From: Asterias rubens
Lineage: Eukaryota > Echinodermata > Asteroidea > Forcipulatida > Asteriidae
Direction: 5' to 3'
Assembly: GCF_902459465.1 (NCBI RefSeq)
Contig: NC_047063.1
Span: 17,387,685 to 17,451,684, forward strand
Length of the DNA stretch: 64,000 nucleotides
The position numbers and the translations under genes were made by a program. Within the stretch, counting starts at the first letter, position 1. Each line of letters opens with the position of its first letter. A model generated the notes under the pieces. It saw nothing but the letters and a program-made list of their open reading frames with translations, was not told the DNA's origin and did no database searches. Positions 46,301 to 57,244 of this stretch are shown piece by piece.

Positions 46301-46473
46301 TCTCCAAATCATAGCAATAACTTACATTTATAGACTTTCTTAATTACGTCTTCTTCCTCTGGTTTTAGGAGACCAAGAATCTTCTTCAAGCGTTTTGTTT
46401 CCCTCGGTCCGTTCCTGGCCCTCTTGATGGCCCGGAGCTTCTTCATGCGTTTACTGCGGATACTCTTCGCCAT
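43365..46473 (-). CDS. llph: LLPH homologue (small basic nucleolar protein), complete
   Basis: Member of the LLPH/C12orf31 family, small basic nucleolar proteins linked to large-subunit ribosome assembly. Three exons: 46473..46326, 44459..44292, 43546..43365, phases 1 and 1, total 498 nt, 165 aa. The start reads MAKSIRSKRMKKLRAIKRAR, matching the family N-terminus, and follows an AAGATGG context. The middle exon adds a variable acidic part (ENNEN, EEEN). The last exon contains HGNYPIWMSHRKIKKIKRKG, the conserved C-terminal signature. Acidic and basic tracts alternate. The RPUSD3-like gene starts about 1.4 kb away on the other strand, so a shared upstream region is possible. Vertebrate LLPH is about 130 residues; the extra length is in the acidic middle. 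Confidence 0.93.
44066..44120 (+). repeat. (AAT)n microsatellite in LLPH intron 2
   Basis: About 15 near-perfect AAT/TAA units. Read on the minus strand it gives an artificial poly-Tyr open frame continuous with LLPH exon 2; the donor at 44291 shows this is intron. Confidence 0.9.
44768..45065. mobile_element. Foldback/MITE related to the 8.35 kb element
   Basis: GGGTCTGGGTACTTTTTACA, CCACAGATTTACATTCAAC and GAGGTGCTGACAGTTTTTGA match one arm of the 8.35-8.69 kb element. Further in, TTTTAGTCTCAG... and CTGAGACTAAAAT are inverted. Confidence 0.65.
45400..45631 (-). repeat. Dispersed SINE-like repeat (partner of 10.99-11.29 kb)
   Basis: Contains the B-box-like GGTTTGATTCCC on the plus strand, and on the minus strand AGTGTTTGATAATTCTGAAG, shared with 11.1 kb. 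Directly followed by MITE family A copy 10. Confidence 0.55.
45632..45969 (+). mobile_element. MITE family A, copy 10
   Basis: TTAAAGGCAGTGGACACTAT to AGTGTCCAGTGTCTTTAA, with an internal deletion of the GCACACAACTT part and a short unrelated insertion near 45870. LLPH intron 1. Confidence 0.88.
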
Positions 46474-47867
46474 CTTGGTTTAGGTTTTACTGTTCCTTTA
46501 AAAAAATTATAAAATTAAGCAATTTGTCACACTGTCTTGTAACACCCCTTTCACAGAATGGTTTAGTCAAACTCGGCCTCGGCAATTCGTCAATCCATTA
46601 GGCTGGTACCTGTGGTTCAGCGCTTCGTGACCCAAAAATAGTGTTGAACATATCGAGAAGTCAAAAAACATACTGTGACAGGTTCAAAGATCCACCTGGG
46701 AAATTTGTGACTGTTTCGCTCCTGGATCTGGTAAGTTTTTGTCCTTTTTCTTCAAAATATTTTCTCAATGGTGTTATGAAAGGATTTATTAGACATTGAG
46801 GATTAAGTTTGTGTTCCTAGAATTTGTGTCATGATTTTAGAAAGTGGTAAAAATGGAGCAAATCTGTTGACTAGCTGTCGAAATTGTACGTGTTGGACCA
46901 AATTTGCCGTTCAAGCATGACTCGTAACCCTCCAGCCTTGCGGCCGTCGGGAGGAGGGTTATGTTATCGCAACTACATAATATTAGAAAGTTACATTATT
47001 TTAGGCACAACCAGCAGTATAGCCACAAAAGCACAATCTAGACTTGAGGGAGGGGGGGGGGGGCAGGGGGGCATTGTTGTGAATGTTGAAAAGTAAATTA
47101 CATAATTTTTATTTCTACCTCAATGATCATTTCATAACAGTTGAAAAAGTGATGGCGCCATACGGAAAATGTTCAAACTAATTTACACTGTGTATAAGCA
47201 AAAAGAGCAATTCATAAAAACACATACAAAATTTGCAAAACGTATTTACGTTGTGCATGCAAATTGCAATACAAAACCCTTGTCCGGAAATTGGACAACA
47301 ACACTAAAACTAATTAATAGTTTAAAGTATTTTTATTGAAGTCAATAATACCGTCATTTAAATACACGGTCTGGTTCATGGTAATATTAAGTGCATAAAT
47401 TCATACCAAATAAAGAAAACTACGGTAATAAAGCTTATTAAAATCACTTACCAAAAACAAAGTCTTGAAAACGGCAAATCTTTACACGTGCAAACCGTAC
47501 CGTGTGTAAACCCATAGAGTAAGGAAAGCTGAGGTAGAAGCTGAGGTAGAAACCTCGTCCCCGTGATTTACTTTATTTCCAACTCTCCGACCGGCAACCC
47601 TCGTACTACTCGACTCACCCTGCAGACGAGGTTGATAAATGGGTACACGTGCACCGATGTTGTTCTCTGGTACCCTGTGTTCTAATACGCAACTAGTATA
47701 ATAAATAGTGCAATTATTTGCGGTGCCAGACTAAAGTTCAGTAGTTAAATGCCTATATCACTCACTGATTGCATGACAAAGTTCATCTCGCCACAACTTA
47801 TTAGAAAGTTACATTCTTTTACATAACAATTATATTTTTTGTGCAGTGACTCAAATAGTTGAATAAT
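46474..47867. promoter_or_regulatory. Divergent LLPH / RPUSD3 upstream region
   Basis: The 1.4 kb between opposite-facing start codons. It holds the shared leader element (46690-46985), a foldback-family terminus (47143-47170) and a strong acceptor TTATATTTTTTGTGCAG at 47846, 21 nt before the RPUSD3 ATG. Transcripts of RPUSD3 therefore probably begin in a separate untranslated exon, possibly ending at the donor at 46732. No TATA box was recognised. Confidence 0.5.
46690..46985 (+). repeat. Dispersed leader-like element shared with 6.63-6.96 kb
   Basis: CGCTCCTGGATCTG|GTAAGTTTTTG, then ATGGTGTTATGAAAGG and CATTGAGGATTAAGTT to GACGGCC / GGGAGGAGGGTTATGTTATC. It matches the minus strand upstream of MFSD5 over its length at an estimated 75-80% identity by eye. 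Confidence 0.8.
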
Positions 47868-50800
47868 ATGCAAACTTTACGACGCGTTATTTGTAAACTT
47901 TGTGCCTCCTCTTCTGTTTCTACACAAAGAATACGTCAGTTGAGCTCTGTGCAAGAAATTACAGAACATTCTTTGGCTGAGGTCGAGGATGAGGAGGAGA
48001 CAGGCAACCATGGCAACAAGAAGAAGAAGAAAATGCAAAGAAACCGGTTACTGCAGCGACCTGATGAAAGCATCTTTGCCTCTCATGGGTTCCCGCAGTT
48101 TGAGAATATGACAAAAGATGAATTTGCAAAACACATTGCAGACAGCCGGGTGTACAATCATGGTAATTTATTTATGGATCTCCCATCCCAGTTTTGATTG
48201 GTATTGAATTTTGAAAAAAAGGAATCTAGCGCCTCAGTCACTGGGTCTACATGTACACTAATGTCCAAGTTTTATGTTTATAACTTTATACTGCGCCGTG
48301 TGTACTGACAATACTACACGGTTTGTTGTGTTAATCGTGCCGGGATCTGTGATCGTGCATTTTTAAATTGTTTGTCTGGCAGTGACAGCCGTCAGCCAGG
48401 TGTTTTGAGCAAAAGTTATGTCATTAGTGTGGGAGTGCTATTTCAACTCGGACATTTTCATAGGGCTATAGACATCAGTAAGACCGTAAAATCTCACCGC
48501 AGAACTGTGTGAGCTACATTCTACTTGTATTTTTACAGATAATTTGTACAAAAAAAGGTGACATTTACTTTCAATGTTAATAACCTTGTTCAATATTTCC
48601 CTGATTTACAAACAGATGGGGTCATCGGATTAAACAAACCAGCTGGTATCCATGTGACGGGAACCAGTGAGAATCAAATGAACATCGTTGGGGTAATTCC
48701 GGAGGTCATGGAAGCTGTTGGTAAACCAGCAGGAGAGATTGCCAAAGCAGCTGACAGGTAGTAAACAAAACAAATATATTTTTGACCTAAATCTTTGTTA
48801 AACTCTAAAATGGGATTGATTACTTGTTTCCTTTGAAAATTTCTTGACAACATTGAACTTCTTTTCTTCTTTTTCTCAACTCTGCAGAGAATCTTCAGGT
48901 TTGATTCTGCTCGGCGAGACTAAAGAGGTTGCAAGAAAAATCAACGATGCATTCATCAATGCTAGGAAGAGAAACCAGATGGTCAGAAAATATTGGTGAG
49001 TAAGGGGAGAAAATATCAATCCTAACCCTCCTACTCTTGGTACCATTTTCAGCGAAGTGACCAAGCGTTTGAAACTATTTAACTATAAATGGGTTATGTA
49101 ATATGCATTCACCACATTCAAAACCAAAGGGATCATATTGAATGGCCTGACAGTAGGAGGGTTAACTGTGTTCTGTGTTGTTGCAGAAGCCACAGTGGAT
49201 TTTGCTGAATGATTAAGTAGTAGGAGGGTTGACTGTGTATTAATATGCATTGATATAGCATGTAATACTTTCATTGCTTATTGGTTGATTTTTGTACAGC
49301 AGTGTCATGAGCGTCGCTTGCGGCGGATACATGTACCAGCGCTTTAAAAGTTTCCATTTGATAAAGAATCTACCATTCACACCACAGTGGATGAGATTGA
49401 TTGGTCAGACGGTAGGAGGGTTAATATTTTGTGATGGCCTTGAGGATGGCTGAGACAAAGAGCTTTTATGTAAAATGATGCACAAACATGTACCAAGTTA
49501 ATAGCAAACACTTTGGACATAAACAACAACTTGGCTCAGTGGTATTCCCTGCCATTCAACGCTGTAGTCCCCGGTTGCAATCCCACCACAGACCAGGGCC
49601 TTATATCTGGATTAGGTTTTCAGTCCCTACCTGACTGTTTTCCTTATTAGGTTTTTTTGTACCACTAAAACTGAGCATTTCTTCTTGTTTCCTTTTCGTC
49701 CTGTTATTAAACTAATTGTTGGATGTGTACTAAAATAATCAAAAAATTACTTTACCAATCAGAATTAACAAGATGTTTGTAAATAGTATTTACCTTATTG
49801 TTTTTCCCCTCAGGACTGTAGCTCTCGGCATACCAACACCTGCAGAAGGTATGTCAGCCTTTATTGTTTGGGTTTCTATATTGAGTACTTGTTTCACCCC
49901 GTTCTTTACAGGGCCCTGCACACGAGGCAAATTTTAAAGGAAACTTGGAGGCAACCAACAACAGTGCATACTACAAGACCACTTTTGTAGCACATGAGTA
50001 ACTTTCAAACAATGTCTTACAATTCCCAAGAAAACTATGTGAACATTCAAACGTGAATGGATTCTCTTCTTTGAGATTGCCTGGAACTGGTTGCCTGTAA
50101 ATTGCATTGTGTGACTTGGCCCTTGTGGGAAAGCCGTTAGATGTTTGTCGTGCTGACTCTCTCCATACATCTTCCCACACTGGTGACAATTCTGCAAGAC
50201 TGGGGCTCCTGTGAGACTACTCCTTTGGCCCCATTAAATGTGGCAGTATTTGGGAGCCTCTTGCAATAGCAGTCTCCCCAGACAGTATCGCGATAATTGC
50301 AGGATAGCTGTTACCGTATGTCCACATTGTCCAAGTTCCATATGCGGTTGTGTATCCTGGGGTGAGTTTGACTTCATTACCAAAATGGTAACCGAGCTCA
50401 CAACTCAGTTATCGTTCAGTCTGAACAGCAGAACCGACGACCAGCAACCGAAACAGTTTGTTGGTTACCGCCACCAAAACGCACCCCTGTTGCAGGAGAG
50501 GAATTTAATTCCTACCATTAGGCCTTTTCTGAATTGAAAATATGCCTGGTTCGACCACCCTCAATTTCACTCATTATGACCACAGAGGCCATGGCCTTGG
50601 CATTGGTGCCCCTTCAAATGTTTTCCATTGAGGTTTGCCGATGGAGGTGCCCCTTGCAAAATGAAAATGGCCTTGCCCTTTTAAAGTTTAAATTCTAGGC
50701 CTGGGAAAAGTTATATGGGATAAAAATATTTTCTGTCGAGTGAAGGTTTTTTGAGGTTGGGAACTTTTTTGTTGTTTCACCACACTACATTGTTGTCCCT

Positions 50801-53800
50801 TTTATCCCATCATAGGAACTATCAATATTCCAATTGGTCCGGAGCAAATTGGCAATCAGACATTGGTGAGTGTGAACCTTTTTTATTTTTTTTGGATCAA
50901 ATTCCAGAGTCCTATTTCCTAGAGCTGCTTTAGCAGAAAAATATTGCTTAAAAATGTCCTTAAAGGAACATCACAGAATTGGTTTTTGCTAACAAAACAG
51001 TTGCTGGCAGTGTAAGCACTTTTTTTGACGTAATCCACCATATACATAAACGGACAAACCTATAGAAAGTTTGAGATCGATCGACCATCTGGGTCACGAG
51101 AAAATAGTTTTAAAAAACGATGAAACATCTTGCATGACATCAAAAGAATAAAACGCTCACTGAGCGATTAACTCCAAACGGGAAATAAGTTTTATTTATT
51201 TCTCATCAAATGACATTTCAGGCAAAAATATTTCAAGGGATGAGTTGTATGTACTATCATCATCATTAGACCGTGTTAGTTTTATGTAAATCTGTGGTCT
51301 TAGACAAGTTTTTTTCTTCAATTCTGTAATAATAAGAGAAACCTTTCCTTTCTCAGATGGTGCCCAAAATGGACCCATCAATGGGTAGCTTTGATCGGAA
51401 GGAGACGCTTCGATGTAAGACAGACTATAAAGTGCTATCAGCCAATCATCATCTCAACTGCTCCCTCATTGAACTTCAACCTCTTAAATGTGAGTTTTTT
51501 GTTCTTAAAGGCAGTGGACACTATTGGTAATTACTCCAAATAATTATTAGCATAAAAACTTACTTGGTAACAAGCAATGAAGAGCTGTTGATAGTATAAA
51601 ACATTGTGAGAAATGGCTCCCTCTGAAGTACCGTAGTTTTCCACGAATTTGATTTCGAGACCTCATAATTAGATTTTTAGGTCTTGAAATCAAGCATCAG
51701 AAAGCACACAACTTTATGTGACAAGGGTGTATTTTCTTTCATTATTATCTCGCAACTCGACGACCAATTTAGTTCAAATTTTTCAAGCTCGTTATTTTAT
51801 GCTTATGTTGGGAAACACCAAGTGAGAAGACTGGTCTTTGACAATTACCTACAGTGTCCGGTGTCTTTAAAGCATGCAGACAACACGTGTAACTGTCCAG
51901 TATGGACTGAGCAAGTCTTGTGCGAATTGAAAACTAGAAAACTACTCGAATTAAGACTATATTTTCTTTCGAAATCAATATTCGTTTTAAACTCTATTTA
52001 TACAAAGTTCTTGAAGATAAACATACACAAAGCAAATTGTTTTATAAATACAATGTAAATTTTGTGTACGTTCAATGAGATCTTTTAGTTAACAATGAAA
52101 TATAGTTCAAACGTGGGATGAAGAAGTTAAATTTGTATAACCTTTTGCCAATCATGCCCGAATATATGAAAGGAGTTTGCCTCAGGTTTTTTGCGCAAGA
52201 GCACCTTGTAACCTGTTCATTTAGCTTTATGCATAGGTCTCATTATTCAAAATTAGCTCTTTCTTGTCATGGAAAAATTAGCCCTTTGAAATGCTCCTTG
52301 AAGAAGTGCTGTGCAGGGAATTAATTCAGACTAAGCATGGTTTGCCATCAATGAATGCCAATATTGAGTAGCAAATGAAGATTTTTGAGTAGCAAGCGGT
52401 ACACTTTGTGTGGTATTTTGCAATGATATACAAAGGGAAATTTTTCACCGCTCTGTAAGTGTTATTTGTTGTTACTGCTAAACCATTCATTCAATTGAAC
52501 AATTCTTTCTGGCTATGTTTCTCTGAGTTTAGTGCAGAAACATCAGTTGCAAGTCCACCTCATCAGCAAACTTTGCAGCATTCTTGGTGATCGGACCTAC
52601 TCCAATCATATTCAACACGTCCTTGGTGTGCGTCTGCTTGTCGATCCCCATCATGTTACCATGGGAACACAGGTGAGTTGATGGCAACAATCGCAGGCTT
52701 ATTTAATAGAGCCACTTAACAGCATACACGTTTGTTTTTATACTTGAGCGAAAAATATTACTTAAAGGCAGTGGACACTATTGATAAATAACCAAAATAA
52801 TTATTAGCATAAAACCTTACTTGGTAACGAGTAATGGGGAGTGGTTGATAGTATAAAACATAGTGAGTAACGGCTCCCTCTGAAGTGACGTAGTTTTCAA
52901 GAAAGAAGTAATTTTCCTGGAATTTGATTTTGAGACCTCAGAATTAGATTTTGGGGTCTCGCAATCAAGCATCTGAAAGCACACTACTTCGTGTGACAAG
53001 GGTGTTCTTTCTTTCATAGTTATCTGGCAACTTCGACAACCAATTGAGCTCAAATTTTCACAGGTTTGTTGTTTTATGCATATGTTGAGATACATCAAGT
53101 GAGAAGACTGGTCTTTGACAATTACCAATAGTGTCCAGTGTCTTTAAAGGGAAGGTAATCTTTCATAAACATTCCACTTCAAAGGAATGTAGTTATGTGA
53201 AAAGATATCAGTTTTTATGGCCCAAAATTTAAAACCTAGAGGCGTAACGATCTCTGATTGTGTTTTCCTATTAGGGATTATTCTTTCTGCGTGGACGGAC
53301 ACATTCACTCTAGATTTTGGGTGATATCTCAAAAACCAGAAATCAATGTTTCAATTAGTTTTATTGTATACATCTACATTTCTATAGGATTAAAACAATC
53401 AAACGGTTCTAAAAACCTAGGGTATACTTTGCCTTTAAAGGCAGTGGACACTATTGGTAATTACTCAAAACAGTTATTAGCATAACATCTTTTTTTGTAC
53501 CGGGTAATGGGGTGAGGTTAATAGTATAAAACATTGTGAGAAACGGCTCCCTCTGAAGTGATGTAGTTTTCGAGAAAGAGGACATTTTTCGAGACCTCAG
53601 AATTAGATTTTGAGGTCGTGAAATCAAGCATCTGAAAGCACACAACTTCAAGTGACAAGGGTATTTTTTCTTTCATTATTATCTCGCAACTTCGACGACC
53701 GATCGAGCTCAGATTTTCACAGGTTTGTTATTTTATGCATATGCTGAGATACACAAAGTGAGAAGACTGGTCTTTGACAGTTACCAATAGTGTACAGTGT

Positions 53801-54346
53801 CTTTGAGGCCTAAGCCAATTAATACTATGTCATTTGTCTGTTGCTGGGTGTGGCTGGCTCCCAGCTATTTTTTGCTTAGCTGGTAAATTGTTAAGCAACT
53901 CTTAATGAAAGTTGATTTGCTAAAATAGCTCTCTGTCATGATACTTCAAGGTCTTCAAGGTCTGTACATGTAAGTGCAGAATTTCGCAGTGAGCAGGATG
54001 AGGCACTTTTTTTCACTCATACAAGATTTAGTCTATAGAATTGCGATTATGTCAGTTCAGTTAAATTTTTGTGTGCTTGTTTGGTAAAAAAAAAAATGTT
54101 TTCTGTTTTGTTATAAGATAAAATTTTAATTGTTTGCAGGATATACCTGACCCCATCAAGACTGTGCTCCACTTGAGAACGTGGCACATGTCACGGTTAC
54201 CATTGTTTCTCCACTGGTACCAGGCAACCCTTCCAAAGTGGACTCAAACAAAAGACTTGATCATTACCGCTCCGCCCCCGCCTTATTTCATGGAAGCTTT
54301 ACAACGTCTGGACTTGTGCAACCAAACATTGGAGGACGGATGTTGA
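47868..54346 (+). CDS. rpusd3: RPUSD3-like mitochondrial RNA pseudouridine synthase, complete
   Basis: Member of the RluA-type pseudouridine synthases; the RPUSD3 group acts in mitochondria on mt-mRNA and ribosome-associated RNA. Eight exons: 47868..48162, 48616..48757, 48888..48995, 49814..49848, 50816..50865, 51357..51489, 52533..52672, 54140..54346. GT-AG borders throughout; total 1110 nt, 369 aa. The N-terminus MQTLRRVICKLCASSSVSTQ is Arg/Ser-rich without acids, as expected of a mitochondrial presequence. DGVIGLNKPAGIHVTG is the family's first core motif. KAADRESSGLILL aligns with the usual HRLDRxTSG, keeping Asp145 but not the preceding HRL. NQMVRKYW/TVALGIPTPAEG and HLISKLCSILGD follow. 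RPUSD4 is the alternative, but the missing HRL favours RPUSD3. Confidence 0.9.
49023..49436. mobile_element. TTAACCCTCCTACT-ended MITE and solo ends
   Basis: Inverted ends CCTAACCCTCCTACTCTTGG (49021) and CAGTAGGAGGGTTAAC (49150) bound a 140-bp element; further solo AGTAGGAGGGTTGAC (49218) and GGTAGGAGGGTTAA (49421) ends follow. RPUSD3 intron 3. Confidence 0.7.
49530..49690 (+). mobile_element. tRNA-derived SINE-like element, family 3
   Basis: ACTTGGCTCAGTGGTATTCC (A box) and CCCCGGTTGCAATCCCACC (B box), then GGATTAGGTTTTCAGTCCCT as in the copy at 28.68 kb. RPUSD3 intron 3. Confidence 0.65.
50957..51330 (+). mobile_element. MITE, ACAGAATTGGTTTTTGCTAA family, best copy
   Basis: TTAAAGGAACATCACAGAAT at the left and CAATTCTGTAAT at the right. 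The interior matches 19.84-20.19 kb (CTCACTGAGCGATTAACTCC, TTCAAGGGATGAG). It ends 30 bp before RPUSD3 exon 6. Confidence 0.82.
51505..51870 (+). mobile_element. MITE family A, copy 11, beside an RPUSD3 donor
   Basis: Starts TTAAAGGCAGTGGACACTAT just 15 nt after the donor of RPUSD3 exon 6 (51490), sense orientation; ends CAGTGTCCGGTGTCTTTAA. Confidence 0.9.
52762..53147 (+). mobile_element. MITE family A, copy 12
   Basis: Full length, CTTAAAGGCAGTGGACACTA to GTGTCCAGTGTCTTTAA. RPUSD3 intron 7. Confidence 0.92.
53434..53805 (+). mobile_element. MITE family A, copy 13
   Basis: TTTAAAGGCAGTGGACACTA to AATAGTGTACAGTGTCTTTG; same intron and orientation as copy 12, about 290 bp downstream. Confidence 0.92.
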
Positions 54347-55336
54347 TACCTCCGGCGGACGAAACAAAGGAAAACAACCTCAACCTAGGGCCAAGTTCAG
54401 GCAAGAACTATCGCTGACTGAAGTTCAACTAAGCTAGCCCAAACTCTGTTTAGTGGACAGTAGTTGGACTTTGCTAGCAGACGATTTTGATTCAGGGGTT
54501 CGATTCCCACCCGAGTAATATGCCTGTGATGTTTTTTCACCGGATTCGGGGAAGTACTGAGTATACAGTGCCAACAAAATCGGTGTATAAGTAAAAACCA
54601 AAATTAATATTCTTTATCCCTGATGCTAATTTAACATCTATTATAATTGTTGTGGTACCCGCTGCCAAAACATAGGATTCGAACCGCCTCTAGCTGCCGG
54701 GCAATCTCGATAGTCTGTAGTTGGTATGACACTGCTCTGGAGTTGCAGAGGTCGTGGGTTCAAATTCCACCCGAGTAATATGCCTGTGATATTTTTTCAC
54801 AGGATTCCTAGAAAGTACCGAGTATAAACAGTGCAAACACATCAGTGTATGGGTAAAAAATAAAAAAAAGAATATTTTGAACCAGCCTTCATGTACTATG
54901 GCCATGGCACCATCGGTGGTTATCAATAGCTGTTTTCATAGCACAGTGCAGAGTGGACCAGTTATCAGAAAATGATAACATACGTTGAGTCGCCGGTTTG
55001 CGTTGACATGACATGAGCATGCTCTATGTATGACGCTAAACAACCATTGGTTAACCATCGGTCTCACAAACTTAACTCTAGCCTGTGATTTGTTCTGCGC
55101 TTACGATCACCATTCTCCGCTTACTGTGCACGCTTGGAATTTATGCGCTAGCTGTGTTAGTTAACAACGGATGCCTAGTAATGAGGTGTACGCATGAGCA
55201 CAAGCAAAAATTCCCTGCTAAACCCTTAAATACCCTTGACGAAAGTGCAGAGTTCCCTGCTTCTGTAAGCACCGAATCTACGCAGAGCCATGAAATTGGG
55301 CTTAGTTTGTTGCAATTTAGAGGACCTGTATTTCTT
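54347..55336 (+). other. Region downstream of RPUSD3, with two SINE family 1 copies
   Basis: 54480-54640 (GGTTCGATTCCCACCCGAGT, CACCGGATTCGGGGAAG) and 54660-54870 (TAGTCTGTAGTTGGTATGAC, GTGGGTTCAAATTCCACCC) are direct-orientation copies of the element at 15.5 kb. The rest to 55336 shows nothing. No close AATAAA for RPUSD3 was found. Confidence 0.65.
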
Positions 55337-55716
55337 CTTAAAGGCAGTGGACACTATTGGCGATTACTCAAAATAATTATTAGCATTAAACCTTACTTGG
55401 TAACGAGTAATGGGGAGAGGTTGATAGTATAACACATTGTGAGAAACGGCTCCCTCTGAAGTGCCATAGTTTTCGAGAAAGAAGTAATTTTCCACGAATT
55501 TGAGTTCAAGACCTCAAGTTTAGAACTTGAGGTCTCGAAATCAACCATTTAAACGCACACAACTTCGTGTGACAAGGGGGTTTTCTTCTTTCATTGTTAT
55601 CTCGCAACTTTGATGACTCAAATTTTCACAGGTTAGTTATTTTATGCATATGTTGAGATACACCCACTGTGAAGGCTAGTCTTTGACAATTACCAATAGT
55701 GTCCACTGCCTTTAAA
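55337..55716 (+). mobile_element. MITE family A, copy 14
   Basis: One of the best-preserved copies: CTTAAAGGCAGTGGACACTA to CAATAGTGTCCACTGCCTTTAA, so its last 20 bp are a near-perfect inverse of its first 20. Confidence 0.93.
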
Positions 55717-56726
55717 TGATATCATTCAGAAAGTAAAGGGTTTTATCCAAGATCCCTTCCCGACGGAATACCAGTCACAAATTATACATGTGTCCTTGTT
55801 CTGGTGAGCATCATTTTGTTTTGGTTAGAAGCTTAAGAAGCTATACGAAATTTGGCCCTGGTCTGGTTATGAGAGGGGGGGGGGCTGTTATATTATGGTA
55901 CCAAACTCTAATACATATGTTTAGACTCTGTGTGTCTGAACAGTACTAAAGTTAGACCGAGTTCAACCCACAACAGATAGACCGTCCAGCGAGGGGGTTT
56001 ATCTTTAGACCGTTTCGGGTTTATCTTTTAACACCGTGTGTGGACAGAATAAAAAAAAGACCACATCCGGTTTAACTCACAACAGACGACCCATTGACCT
56101 CCGTAATCATTATGTGAACACACGGTGACCAATGAACAGGACAATAAACGGGATATTAGAGTAATGGGGTCGCGTTTGCTTTGACCTCTTAAAACCAAAG
56201 ATAAACCGTATCGGGTGTAACTCAACTTTTTACGAACACCTCGAAAGTTGAACCGGTTCGTGTCTAACTTAGTACGCTGTCTGAACATACACTTTAAAGA
56301 CAACATTAACACACCAAGGTAATAAAAAGACACGGAGAGAGAGAGCAAATGTTTGTATGTGGTACAATTGTATTTTGAAATTGTACTACGGCTACACTGG
56401 TTTTGTTCACAAAATTGACAACAATACACTCCCTAAACAGACTATAAAACGGACATTGTATAATGATCATCATCGTATACTATTAAGGTAAGGGTTTCTT
56501 TATACAGCGACAATCTTTATAAAGAGATTTTGTTTGTATATAAAGAGGTCTTTTTGTTATAACGAGAGCCACTGTAAAAAAATGATCAAGTACACATGTA
56601 TGAAGAAGTTAGACAAGCAATAAATCTGGGCTACAAATCCATTGTGTGAGTCTCTAAATCTTAATCAGGACAGCTGATTCAGCCAATGAAAACCTGTCAT
56701 TTGAGTAACAGGATTAGTCATATGTG

Positions 56727-57241
56727 TTAACCCTCCTACTATTTGACTCTTTAATATCATCCGACTGGTTTTTGAATGAAGACGGTTGGCCTGTAGTATG
56801 ATATCATGTGGCGAGTGCTTTGAAAATCCTACCGTCTGACCATCCAATATCACCAATCGCAGTTTAGAATGATAAACTACGCTAGCTTGCATCAACACAA
56901 CACACAAACAGCTCTGTTTATCTGGGCCCAATTTCATGGCTCCCCTTACCGTAAGCCCAGAATCGGCGCTTTTGGAAGCAGGGAATTCTGTGCTTACAGC
57001 AAGTGTATTTCACGCGTTGGCAGAATTTTGGCATGTGCGCGTGCGTACTCCACATTACTAGGTATTCTAAGGTTACAAGGCTAGCGCAGAAATTCGGCGC
57101 TGGCATGTCAAGCGGGGAATTGTGATCGTAAGCGCAGAATTCGGCGGTAAGCAGAGCCATGAAATTGGGCCCTGTTCTGTGCACTTCCGGGGGGAGAGTT
57201 CTAGGGATAGTTGTGCAGCTCGTAGTTAGTAGGAGGGTTGA
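56727..57241. mobile_element. TTAACCCTCCTACT MITE with nested GGGCCCAATTTCATGG element
   Basis: Outer ends TTAACCCTCCTACT (56727) and AGTAGGAGGGTTGAA (57228). Inside, 56924-57172 has its own inverted ends GGGCCCAATTTCATGGCTCC and AGAGCCATGAAATTGGGCCC, with TTCGGCG / CGCCGAT steps. The inner one inserted later. Confidence 0.82.
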
Positions 57242-57244
57242 ACA

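Noticed and set aside
49299-49390. Possible RPUSD3 exon after TTTTTGTACAG at 49299
   Set aside because: The exon at 49814 (TVALGIPTPAEG) restores Trp at the junction and matches the family; the 49299 reading does neither.
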